Source of the DNA: Acanthococcus lagerstroemiae | Taxonomy: Eukaryota > Arthropoda > Insecta > Hemiptera > Eriococcidae | DNA: 64,000 bases | Assembly (NCBI GenBank): GCA_031841125.1 | Contig: CM063109.1 | Location: forward strand, 36,398,038 to 36,462,037 | Reading direction: 5' to 3' | In this document: positions 33,371 through 44,112 of the stretch, in pieces | Position numbering within the stretch: the stretch's first letter is position 1 | Layout of the letters: each line of letters opens with the position of its first letter | Translations under genes and position numbers: made by a program | Notes under the pieces: model-generated | Seen by the model: the letters and a program-made list of their open reading frames with translations, nothing else | Databases searched by the model: none | What the model was told of the DNA's origin: nothing

Positions 33371-33459
33371 GTAAGAGCTGATATAAATCACCTTGCTGAT
33401 TCCAGCTACGTTTTTTTAGTAAGAGCGAACACCACCAGCATAGGAAGGCCTTAATCCTA

Positions 33460-33590
33460 GGGGGGGGGCAGTGGCCGCTAAAATACATATCCAGTCATCT
33501 TATTACTGTAATTAATGCTCTAAAATACATTCCGAATTGCTCTTTTAACTGGGCCGGAGGGGGGAGGGGTTAACCCGAAACCCTTTCCTA
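33460..33590. repeat. Dispersed repeat family A, copy 2
   Basis: Contains CATATCCAGTCATCTTATTA, CTGTAATTAATGCTCTAAAA and ACATTCCGAATTGCTCTTTT in the same order as 15225-15350. A nine-G run precedes it and a GGAGGGGGGAGGGG stretch follows. Confidence 0.6.
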
Positions 33591-35912
33591 CGCCAGTGGA
33601 GCGAGCTGTTCAGTGGTCTTATCCGACGTCAGAGTTTTCATTATGATATTATTGAAGAAAGTTCGGTCTAATAAAGCGAAAAACATTGGTACCTAATGAC
33701 AGTTGCTATACCTTTAATCATAAGAGGCGACGCAAAATTGTTAGGTACCCGTGGGTAATAACGCCCTAAGACGATTATCTCCCCTCAAAAATTTTTAACG
33801 TGGATTTTGTAACGTGATGTTGTCAGGGGATGTATTTTGTAACATTTTATGATGTTGATTTTTTTGAGACCTTCCGCTTTTGGCAGGAACCAAAATTGGA
33901 AAACTTACTTTCTAGCGTTATTACACAAGTTGGAAGGTATGAACGCCAATTATTTCCCTTATCAGTTTTATACTTTTGCAATGGTTTTCATGGGATTGTA
34001 CTAACGAATGTCAATTTTAAACAATTTTATGAAAGAAAAATTGTAACACAAAAATATCTTCCTTTAATAAAAGAATAAATAACAATAAGTAAAAGAAAAA
34101 GAAGAAAAAACAGCGTGTCTTGTAACCCCCGCCAGTTCACACAAACAAGGCATTACAATCGCAGGGTGTGTTACCACCAGATCAGAAAAGTTAGCACTGT
34201 ACGTGCGCACGTCGTGGACATCTTACTCAACATCGTGAAACCACGTGGCTTGTAAACGAACTGCGGCTGCAACGCAACAAAACCGCGGGGGAAGCAATGG
34301 CAAACTACCCCTGCACTAACAATTTTGTCCAACTCCAGCTAGTTAACGAAATCATATTTCAATTTCTTTTATTTGTGCAGACTGATAGTCCAAGAAAATT
34401 ACGAAAAAAAGGATACCAAGTTCGACAAAAATGTCACAATGTTAAACTTTGGTATAGTTGGCCAGTAGGGCGTACTGAGAACCGATTTAGAAATCTCAAG
34501 GAATCCCGCTGGAACTCCATCCTCTAGGGGTGAAGCAATGTCTCATAAATTGAGTTATGTCTTGAAGATTGCAACGATTCTGGCAGGTGCTCCCCCTCCT
34601 TACCCCCACCCAAAAACGTCAGACGGTGTTAATCCGTTAATCAGTTCTACGGATTGGGTAATTTCTTTTTTTTTTTAATAGTAAAGGAGGACCACAGGAG
34701 TCCTTTTAGACAGAGACCTAATCAGCAAATGTCCACCTGATGAAAGTTGCTGTGATTGATGACTAAATTAAATACTTATTTTGATATACGGCGTTGTTAT
34801 CAGCCTCTACTAAAACCGTAACTAATCTACGAATTCGCCTAGAACTTTTCATCAATTGAACTTTTCGAGGGGGATAATAATCATCGTAAATGAAGTAAGC
34901 TTTTCAAATATGTATAAAACATTGATGTTACCTTATTTCTTCATTCCATAATTAATGTTTACCAAAATTTGTTATTTCTTTACGAGTAGGAAAGAATAGG
35001 TATTCATCTCATCATTTAAGAAGAGACACTTTCCCAGTAGTAATGAAAATAAAAAGTAACACCAGTAACAGAAATTGCAATAATAGTATCCATAATTGTA
35101 AGAGCAATAGTAAAAGTAAGTTTTCTGGTATTTTGGGCCTCCTTCCTGAGTATGATTCCCCTCTCATACTTTGCAGCGAGCACCTTTCTGATCTGCTGCG
35201 GGACTTCGGCTGCTCCTTACTTGCCTGCTGGCTCTTGTGCCTTTCTCTCCTCCTCCCTCTCTTTTCCCATTTTGTATCATATTAAATTAGTAGGTACATA
35301 CATTTTTTAGTGTATTTTCTCGCGATGTAAATGCCCCCCCCCCTGTTATTGGGGCCTTCGGGCGCTTGTTGTGCGGGGACATAAATAAATTACTAATATG
35401 TTTTGAAGCTAGGTATATGGCGTTACTACCCACATGGCGTTCATAGCCGCAGGCACCTTAATTTAAAGCCTCCTAAACTTCCCCAATAATAAACTGCCTC
35501 TGCGGTTATTCCACAACCAGTCAGAAAGCTCCGTGGTAGATCGGCCTTGTTACCTCACCGGAAGATCATTATATTGAGGAGTCGGAGGTAATCTAATGGT
35601 AGCCATTTTGTGGGTTTTCTGAATACTTGTAAATCACCGCAGTGGGGATCCATAGGTGGCGTTTAGAAAGCTTCAAAATTGTGAGATTCTGACTATTTTG
35701 TATCACCTCTTATCAGTCAGGTATAACTAGAGATGATCAATGGTGAAAGACAATGCTACAGTTATCAAATTAATTCCTCTCCTAATTAAATAGTTTCTGT
35801 AATGGTTTTCATTATTTGTTCCTGTGACTTCATAATAACCGCATTGAGCATCTTCGACAGATGTGGCAAAGAAATGAGAGCGTATGTGAGTAATGTTGTT
35901 GTTTAGCCAGGG
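33591..35912. other. No gene recognised
   Basis: Contains a small GC-richer patch (about 34130-34290) with a CGTGCGCACG palindrome, and a 76-codon open frame at 34297-34527 whose basic C-terminal half has no recognised homologue. No splice-consistent gene could be built. Confidence 0.4.
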
Positions 35913-36260
35913 ACAGATTTAGGGGTATATACCCACGGAGCCCGAATCCTGATGCCTCACCAACAGGTGGGCACGCACCAAATGAAAAAAATACAAATAA
36001 AAACAAATTATTTGCCGATTACCGATAGGTTTACTCATATGCACAAAAAAAAATGCCCTCAATGAAAACACCCCCCCCCCCCAAAGATTACAAATACTTA
36101 AACACTACCGTGAGATATCATTATCAACTAATAAAATCATTGAAACTCAGATTTTTTTTTCTTATAAGTAGTAAGTATACACACACTATTTTTTAGCCCT
36201 CAAGTTTGAGTTATTTTCTGCCGGAGGGGTAGGAGCTCCTGGGGCTCAAAAATCCTTCAG
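35913..36260. mobile_element. Decayed hAT-like MITE, relative of 20454-20672
   Basis: Starts CAGGGACAGATTTAGGGG and shares GCACCAAATGAA, GATTACCGAT and CTCATATGCAC blocks with the 20454 copy in order. The right terminus is not recognisable; sequence similarity fades after CTCAAAAATCC near 36255. Confidence 0.6.
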
Positions 36261-36847
36261 TTTTCGGTAGATATACGCAAACCTTAAATATGTCTTATAG
36301 AAACCTTCAGCGTATATATATTTTAATTCTCCCGGAATTTGAATTATCACAAATTCTAAATCAAGAAAACGAAAAAATGAAAAGTTTTAGGAAATTAAAT
36401 CTAATTTTTACAATAATTTTTCAATTGGAATCTTAGAATTTGTTTCATCACATTATATAATTTCTGTAGCTTAATGCTTTCATGCAAGACGATTTGTACA
36501 AATGTTATCCTATTGGGTTAGTTACCTTTTATAAAATGAAAACCATCAAATTAATATAAAACACATTTAGTTCTCTGAAACGCAAAAGAAATTTGAAAAT
36601 ATTTTCCAGCTCTATATTCGAGTCGTACATTTGGGAATAAGGATTATCAACAAGTTGGCAAAAATTATGTTTCTGTTATCGTATATCTATGCCACTTGCT
36701 CGAGTCTAGAAGGATCGATGCCTACGACTATGCGAAGCTTCACAGCAGTTCATTCATATCGCATAACATAGTTTGTCGTGTTTCGGGATGTTTGCTTGTC
36801 TTACCCCCAGATCCAGATGTACTTTCATGACAAATAGATACCCATTA

Positions 36848-38653
36848 GGGTGTCCCTTATTTTATAAGTTTTCGCCAATTGATTAGGGTCGCACTGAAAT
36901 TTGTTTCATTGGACCTATAAACTCGCCATAAAAAGTTTAGCTCAATCTGAGGTCATTAACCCGTGGCGCTTTGACCCTAAAGTTATGTGCAATACTGAAA
37001 TTTTACAAAAAACCACGAATATCTCGGAACATATCAACTTCAGCACCAAAATGTATATAACATAAAATGTTTCTTGTTAAATTTCCTATAAGAAAGATTC
37101 CATACAACTTTTCTCTAAAACGCATATTTACCAAGATAATTGCAAAAATGTGTGAAAGTTTCGAGGAACGTGGATTTTTATTTTTTCTTTCATAACCAAT
37201 CTTCACTCGCTAAATCGCAAATATCTAAAAAAAATATATCCACTTTAGGATCAAAATGCAAATAACATAAAATGTTCTTCGTTAAATTTTCTGTAAGAAA
37301 GATTCCCTACAACTTTCCTCTAGAACGCGTATTTACCAAGATAATCGCAAAAAAGTGTGAAAGTCTCAAGGAACATGGCTTTTGTTATTTTTTCTTTCAT
37401 AACTGATCTTTACTAGCTGAATGGCAGTTATCTAAAAAAATATTCGCTTTAGGACCAAAATGCAATAACATAAAATGTTCCTTGTTAAATTTTCTAAAAA
37501 CAGGTTCCGATAAAACTTTTCTTTCGAAAACATATTTATCGAAATAATCATAAAAATGCGTGTAGTTTTCGAAAAACATGGATTTTTTCATTATTTAGCA
37601 GCTGAAATATCTATTAATGTCGGGTAATGCATTCTACAATGTAACTTCAGTTTCTGTCTGCTGAGGCAAGGGCCCCAGTTTTCCCCCTCCCCACCCGGCT
37701 ACACCAATGACAGTTTGTTGGGCATCTACTATAGAGTAGACCTCGGATTATGTATGTATATCAACAAAATAGTCAACATTGCGCATAAGATATAACATTG
37801 TGCTGTTAAGGAACAGTCACATGTTCTCAGAATTCATTGTCATTTCCTATGGGCAAATCGCTGTGATTTGCCCACAGAAAAATTCTAAGAACACGCGACT
37901 TCCCTAATAGCATAACGTTATATTTTATGCGCACATTGTTGACTATTGTTGATATACATACATACATAATCCAAGGTCTATTCTATGGTATACACCTAAC
38001 AAACTGTCATGGGCGTAGCCATGCGAGGGAGGGGGTAAACTGGGGCGCTCACCCCAGTAGACAAAGACTGAAGTTATATTGTAATGTGCGTTACCCGACA
38101 TTAATAGATATTTCAGCCGTAAATAATTTAGAAACCTATGTTTTTCGAAAATTCCACGCATTTTTGCGATTATCTCGATAAATATGTTTTCTAGAGAAAA
38201 GTTATATAGAATCTTTTTTACAGAAAATTTAACGAGAAACATTTCATGTTATTTGCATTTTAGTCCTAAAGTGAATATTTTTTTTAGATAACTACAATTT
38301 AGCGAGAGAAGATCGGTTATGAAAGAAAAAATAAAAGCCAGGTTCCTCGAAACTTCTTATCTCGGTAAATATTTGTGTTCTAGAGGAAAGTTGTATAGAA
38401 TCTTTTCTACAGAAAATTTAACGAGAAATATTTTATGTTATTTGCATTTTGGTCCTGAAGTTGATATGTTCCAAGATATTCGCGGTTTTTTGTAAAATCT
38501 CAGTATTATACACATAATTTTAAGGTCAAAGCGGCACGGATTAATCACCTCAGATTGAGCTCAAATTTTTTATGGCGAGTTTATAGGTCCATTGAAACAA
38601 ATTTCAGTGCGACCCTAATCAACTAGCGGAAACTTGTAAAATAAGGGACACTC
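36848..38653. mobile_element. 1.8-kb near-palindromic fold-back element with tandem repeats in the arms
   Basis: The whole element is one inverted repeat centred near 37862 (GGGCAAATC at 37851-37859 facing GATTTGCCC at 37865-37873). The ends GGGTGTCCCTTATTTTATAAG and its complement abut TA (36846-36847, 38654-38655). The left arm carries three copies of a unit of about 205 bp (around 37013, 37211, 37419) and the right arm two, which accounts for the arm length difference. The units share CAAAATG-ATAACATAAAATGTT, TTACCAAGATAAT and TTTTTTCTTTCATAA blocks. Open frames here are by-products of the repetition. No transposase. Confidence 0.88.
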
Positions 38654-39059
38654 TAATACCCGTGGATAAAAGAAATAGTAGTATTGTCTAAACTCAAAAC
38701 TGCATTACTTATTTCTGCAATACATAGTTAGCTGGTTTTAAAATTTAGAGAATAACCCCTGCCACTCTATAACTGTCTAAAATAGGTTTTTCCATAGAAA
38801 TTTTATCAAAAATTGAAAAAAAAATTTTCACTTTGTTCACAAACTAATGTCTTTCCTCACTTTTTGAGGTTCAATATCATAGGAAACCCTTCTCCCGTAG
38901 AATTCTGACATCAGGTCTCTAATAATAATTTACTGTTACATTTACGTATATTTTAAGCTTCTACGCGAAACCAAAAACTTGGGCTATCAAAAGCCGGAAA
39001 TGTATTTACAAGCTTCTTATACCTAAATTATTTTTTAAATGAGTTTATTATGTTTACAG

Positions 39060-39089
39060 TTCTGTGGTCTTAGTGCTGAACGCAATTAA
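39060..39089 (+). CDS. Obp: Candidate OBP terminal exon
   Basis: After TTATGTTTACAG the in-phase frame reads FCGLSAERN then TAA, and an AATAAA polyadenylation signal follows at 39266-39271. Joined to exon 6 it would end the protein at 199 residues and add C192, a possible partner for the extra C36. The exon is only 30 bp and the intron 5.7 kb, so this is an inference from phase, splice site and poly-A signal alone. Confidence 0.3.
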   Translation, partial: FCGLSAERN

Positions 39090-41779
39090 TACGAAGAAGT
39101 GGAAGAACCGTTAAATTAAAAGAAATTCGTACAAACAAGCACAAAAATTTCACTTCGGTTACCATTATGAGAATCACGTTCGTTTTATTTAAATTAACTG
39201 TTTGACGAGGTGTTCGTTTTCTTCTCGATTTTTACCTATATTTTCTATAAGTTATTTTGTATTTCAATAAATTATTGGTTTTTATTTTGTAAATATCTGA
39301 GATTCACTATCTTATGCGAGACTGTTGACTTAGGAAATTATTAGACACGGAAGTGTTGAGCACTCTTAAAGAATCGGAAAGCCTGTAACGTAGCTACTTT
39401 CATTCAGAGAGGGTGGCGTAACTTGAGCAAATACAAACACCTTCTGAATTCTAGTCAATAAGCTAAGCAGAAGGAAAGAAAGAATGATTTCTGCTTCGAT
39501 CTTGACGCCCAATTTAAAGTAAGAAGGTCCTAAGGTAAATTGTGTTAAGTGGGGGGTAAACCATCAACGCAGAGAGAAAGACTTTCAACGGGTCTTTGAG
39601 AGGCCAAAGACCTAGACCCGGTAGATAGTAAAACTTAAGATCGATAATTATATATGGACCAATAAGAAAGGTCATTATTTGAGCTACTTTCATATAACTC
39701 CACTAAATAGCATATTTCTGCTGGGTAGCACTGCTTCATGCTGAAGACCATGGATCTCGAATCATAATCAAGGCTGAATTTTTCATTTTGAAAATTAGCT
39801 TCTAAGAATGTACCACAACGGAAGGAGACCAGGGGGCCTTCTCCCAGAATCTTTCGTTATTTGGCAAATTTAACGGAATCTGCCCTCTCCGTTGGCAAAA
39901 TCTGAGAGTTAACTTTTTCAAATTTTTTCCCCTCTTTTTTTTTTGTCAACTTCAATCATTTTCGTTATTTGGCCGAATCAGATTCTCAGTTGGCAAACTT
40001 AAATTTTCAGTTGGAAAAATTCGGATCCCCTTCCCTTGCATTCTTCACTACAGGGCTAGCAATCCTTCATTTTCTCACCTGGTGTAAATACAAACTTCTA
40101 AGTAAGGAATCCTTGGAACACCCCTCCCTCCTTAAAACACAAAAAACATCCAATAAGCACCGACAAGTTTTAAAAATTGAATTTGTTTTTTTTTAATGTG
40201 AATTTTTCCGCCTGGTACACTTGCTCCAGTGCAACTGGACTTTCCCCGGCCCAGCTTCACTGTAAAAAAGGGAAAAAATGTCAAGAGATGTCACTTGCAT
40301 CCGTTTTGCTTAATAGCGTCCAAATATAAGCAAAAAAATCTGGCGCGCGGTAACACTGAAAACCTGGCCTTGACGTCACCAGAAAAAGAAGATATTCGGA
40401 CCGGGCAAACGAGAAAAAACAACAATAAGGATGCAATAAAAGAAAATCACTCGGATTTCGATAAAAATTAGCTCATCTGAAAGGAAAATCTATTTGCTGG
40501 CATGTTCTTTTCAATTTTCTGTTAATCGCATTCATTCTCGAGATATTTTGAAAAAACTTTAAAATCGCCAATAACTGTTGTGATGAACACCCCCTTTTCG
40601 TGCATTTTCCTTATCAGTTTTTCTTCAATCGATGCTAGCGAACCTACAATTTGCCCAGTCCGAATTCATTCATCACACTTCAGGCTGCATGCCGTTTGCT
40701 GATTTTATCATATCATTTTCTTATGAAAAAGTGATAAGAGTGATGATGTATTTCCCTCGTAAATGTCGTAATTCCTTCTTTCCTTCAAAAAGCACGACTG
40801 GCAGCTGCAAAATGGCTTAAAATGGTGAGTGTGCTTCAAATATTGAGAAAATAAGTGATTTCAATGAATTATGGCTTCTATATTTTGAATATTCAAGCAT
40901 TCCAAAAGAGCACGGAAAACATGAGTTTTTCCCGTTTGCATGCGCCTCGTATGCAATGTACACTTATTTCATGCAACAACTGGCTCATTTTATTTACATA
41001 GGTAAGTACATGCCTATTGCTTTTACCAAACCATCTTAATATGAATATAAAATTTAAAAACAAAGGGATCAAATGACTCGTGAAATCCCAGAACAGCAAA
41101 GTCTTTCCGAGTTTTTAAGAAGCCTATTACAGTCTGAAAAAATGTTTTAAGGAATACTGAACAATCAGAAGAGTTTCTAAAAGTCGTAGTGGGTCTTGGA
41201 GAGCCACAACGAGTTTGAGACCAGTTTAGTAAATTTCAGTAGCGCGTCTCAGGGAACCCTTTTTTGTAGTTTTTTCCCCCTCCGACACACCGACTATTCA
41301 AGATCAGATACCAAGAGCTTTACAAAGTCTTGAATAAGATTCAGATTTGAAATTGATCCAAAAGAAAAAAATTTACAGTCATTTCCGCAAAAGTGGTTTC
41401 ACTTGTCCTAACTTCCCTTATATATTTATGAGATTCATAATTATGGTTCACAAGTTTTTCACTCTTATCTAATAAACCACTACGGTATTGAATGAGATCA
41501 CGTGCCCGTCAAGAAAATCCGAAGGTGGCACGTTCGTACTTCATTCCAAAACACAGTCAAGCCATCCTCAGTAACAAATAAAAACCGCCAATACCGTCTA
41601 TTCTATTTTTCTGGAATCTCTCGAACAATGGCTATTTAAATTTCACGCTAACCTTATGAGAACTCAACACGAGAACTTTTACCTTCGATAACAGGAAATT
41701 ACTCGGTATCCTAATTAGACGCGGAGTCGCATTCGGATAAATTACGAGAAAAAGCATTCCAGACTTTATTACTGCAGTA
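39090..41779. other. No gene recognised
   Basis: AT-rich intergenic DNA. The open frames at 39969-40196, 40229-40471 and 40632-40820 have lysine/asparagine/serine-rich or mixed composition with no recognised domain. AGTTGGCAAA-like strings recur at 39895-40015. Confidence 0.4.
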
Positions 41780-42188
41780 ATGGTCAAGGATGGAATTTTG
41801 AGGTGGAACACCCATCACAAAACAAATGCAAAAACAAACCAGAGTTATACTACCTCACTTACGTTGCTGGTAATAACCCAGAAATTGAATTGTGTGAAAG
41901 TGAGTCTTTTACGAGCTCTGTAAGTATTATTTCACTTTTGCATTATCGTTACATCGACATTCATGGAAGCATTACGTCCACTTCTGCAATTATAATTCGG
42001 AGTACATTTCGTACTTCCTTTATGGACGACATAATACATATTGAGGTACCTAATCTGTTCAGGGAAACCTGGATGAAAGGGATGAAGATGTAGAAATCGA
42101 TGAACATGGAATCATAATGTTGACGAATTCAAAGTTGTATGTATCTAAGATTACAAGAGAAGTAGAGCGTACCTACAATGATGGGTAG
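41780..42188 (+). CDS. Weak two-exon gene candidate, unknown function
   Basis: Exon 41780-41899 (ATG, 40 codons, MVKDGILRWNTHHKTNAKTN...) ends at a GTGAGT donor in phase 0. Exon 42063-42188 follows CTAATCTGTTCAG in phase 0 and encodes an acidic 41-residue piece (GNLDERDEDVEIDEHGIIML then TNSKLYVSKITREVERTYND) to a TAG. The second piece has protein-like composition in an AT-rich surround, which is why I list it. No homologue, signal peptide or poly-A signal was recognised; chance is quite possible. Confidence 0.22.
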
Positions 42189-42538
42189 AATATTCACCAA
42201 AACGGTACTTAATACCTGTGAAAGACGTACTTAGACCTAGAATAATATTAATCAAAAATTACTTAGTACTAATCGATATAACATCTTGGGTATGTAATAC
42301 AGGAAACTACAATATACGAGTACATTCTTAGAACGCGTAGGTAGTTCTTAACCGCAGAGAGGGGCTATTTGAGAAAGTCGTGTTTCCTTGCAAGATCGTG
42401 GCACTGACAAGAAGATGCACAGAAGTTTGAATGCGGGAGCGGGGACTATGTAGAGGGCGTCTTGGTGAGGTCCATTCAACCCCCCAAGTGCATTTAAAAA
42501 AAGTAAATATGGGGCAAAAATTAGTGTACAATTTGTGT

Positions 42539-43540
42539 AATTTGTGTATCAATCTCCCCCAATTTGTGTACCTCGCCAACCCCTCTATGGACCATACAAT
42601 ATGAGTTACATGTTTTGGTGCAGCCCCTCCTTTCCTCCGCAAGATGAGATGGAGGTCCGGAAATGGGGCAAAAATTTGTGTACAATTTGTGTAATTATTG
42701 TATCTACTTTCCGCAATGTCTGCGCCCTTCTCTCCCTGGCGTAAGCTCACAAATACTGTGGACACTGGAATTTCAAGCCAACTTCTAATTCAAGCCAACT
42801 CCTAAAATTGGGTGATTATGAGAAATTTTGCCCCAATCTTTTTATGTTTTTTGTGTGTATGTGTGTAATTCGTTCGGTTCTGTTGGTTTTAGCACCCTCT
42901 ACCCGTCTCTTAGACGCAGTAGCAGGGCCGTATTACTGCACGGGCCCTGCGGGCCCGTGCCCAGGGCGCAAAATTTTCGGGGGGCGCAAAATTTTTGAGA
43001 AAAATAAAAACGGATAGAACAAATCACAGGAAAAAAATGATACTGAGGAGAATGAGCGAGGGCGCGTGAGAAAGATGAAATAAAGCGCGAGCAAAAAATA
43101 GCAGTAAAAAATTAAAAAACATACATTGGGCATGGGGGAGGGGCGCGTAGAAGAAAGGGCCCAGGGGCGCTAAGAGTCTTAATCCGGCCCTGCGCAGTAG
43201 TATGCAGAACCTGGGCATGTACATTTTCCCCCGTTTCAGTTAGTAAGTCTTTGCTGAATGAGAGGCCTTCAAATTTCTGTGCAGGAATGTAGGTAATTCA
43301 GAGAAGTAAATTCTACTATGATTCAAGAGATAGTAGTTTTATGAAGTAGCTATTTTCGTCGATTATTGAGTCTGCATTTCTGAGAAGGAATACATTGTAC
43401 ACAAATTGTTGCCCCCATCTCCAGACCTCTATCTCACCTTGGGGGGGGGCAGCACCTAACATGTAACATGTAACTCATACTGTATAGTCCATAGAGGGGT
43501 TGGTGGGGTACACAAATCGGGGAGATCGATACACAAATTA
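42539..43540. repeat. Inverted repeat pair enclosing a hAT MITE
   Basis: The arm 42539-42687 (AATTTGTGTATCAATCTCCC, CCAACCCCTCTATGGAC, TATGAGTTACATG, TACAATTTGTG) is inverted at 43394-43540 with high identity. The loop contains the hAT MITE 42923-43192. The GTGTACAATTTGTGTAAT string is also repeated directly at both ends of the left arm. No target duplication identified. Confidence 0.75.
42923..43192. mobile_element. hAT MITE with perfect 8-bp TSD
   Basis: Ends CAGGGCCGTATTA and TAATCCGGCCCTG are flanked by identical CGCAGTAG at 42915-42922 and 43193-43200. Near the left end is a strong GC hairpin (GCACGGGCCCTGCGGGCCCGTGC). The 270-bp interior is non-coding. Confidence 0.88.
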
Positions 43541-43550
43541 TTCAAAAACC

Positions 43551-43751
43551 CAGTGGCGTAGGAAAGTTTTTTATAGGGGATAAACATTTTTAAGTTAGTA
43601 GCGTATCTAGTCCAGTGCTCGGGGATGAGGTTCTGCTATTGACCAAAGGGCGAGGGGGTGTTAGAAGAAGGCTAAAATTAGAAAAACCAATACATGAAGA
43701 AGTCGCTACGAGCACCCAGACCCATCACCCTCCCTTCTGGCTACGCCACTG
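43551..43751. mobile_element. Short CAGTGGCGTAG-type MITE
   Basis: Begins CAGTGGCGTAG and ends CTACGCCACTG, the same termini as 6106-6469. The flanks CAAAAACC and ATTTAAGT do not match, so the duplication has been lost or one end is rearranged. Confidence 0.6.
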
Positions 43752-44112
43752 ATTTAAGTCGAAAAGAAAAAGAAAAAAAGAAAAAGGTTCTCTTGTACTT
43801 TAGTCGCTTACAAGTGAAGGTAACAAGCAAAAAAACTTGCAAATCTCCAAATATCTTATAAATCTTGTCTTTAAAATCTCTCAAGGTGCCTTTTATTAAC
43901 TTGTTAAATAGTTTTTCAATTTTCTTCATTTATTTATTTTTTTGGAAGGAGGATAATGTACCCCTGTATTCCCCTTCCACCTCATTCTAATACCACTGGT
44001 TAAACTCTCAAAATACATGTCGACATGCTCACCAGCGTAGGAAGATCCCAGTCTTCGGAGGGTTTTTAATATTTTTCGAGGGGGGGGGGGGGTAGTCGCT
44101 ATAGCACATATT

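Noticed and set aside
33371..33454. OBP read-through to a stop at 33454
   Set aside because: The 27-residue tail after C6 would be atypical and GTAAGA forms a good donor exactly after DKIDQ. Kept only as an alternative.
34297..34527. Exon candidate after TTTGTGCAG with a basic tail
   Set aside because: In phase with OBP exon 6 but would add about 48 Lys/Arg/Trp-rich residues with no OBP resemblance; 39060 is less odd, though also unproven.
37003..37591. Antisense ORFs with similar sequence (IFAIILV... and similar)
   Set aside because: They resemble one another only because they lie on tandem 205-bp units of the palindromic element; there are no codon-level signs of selection.
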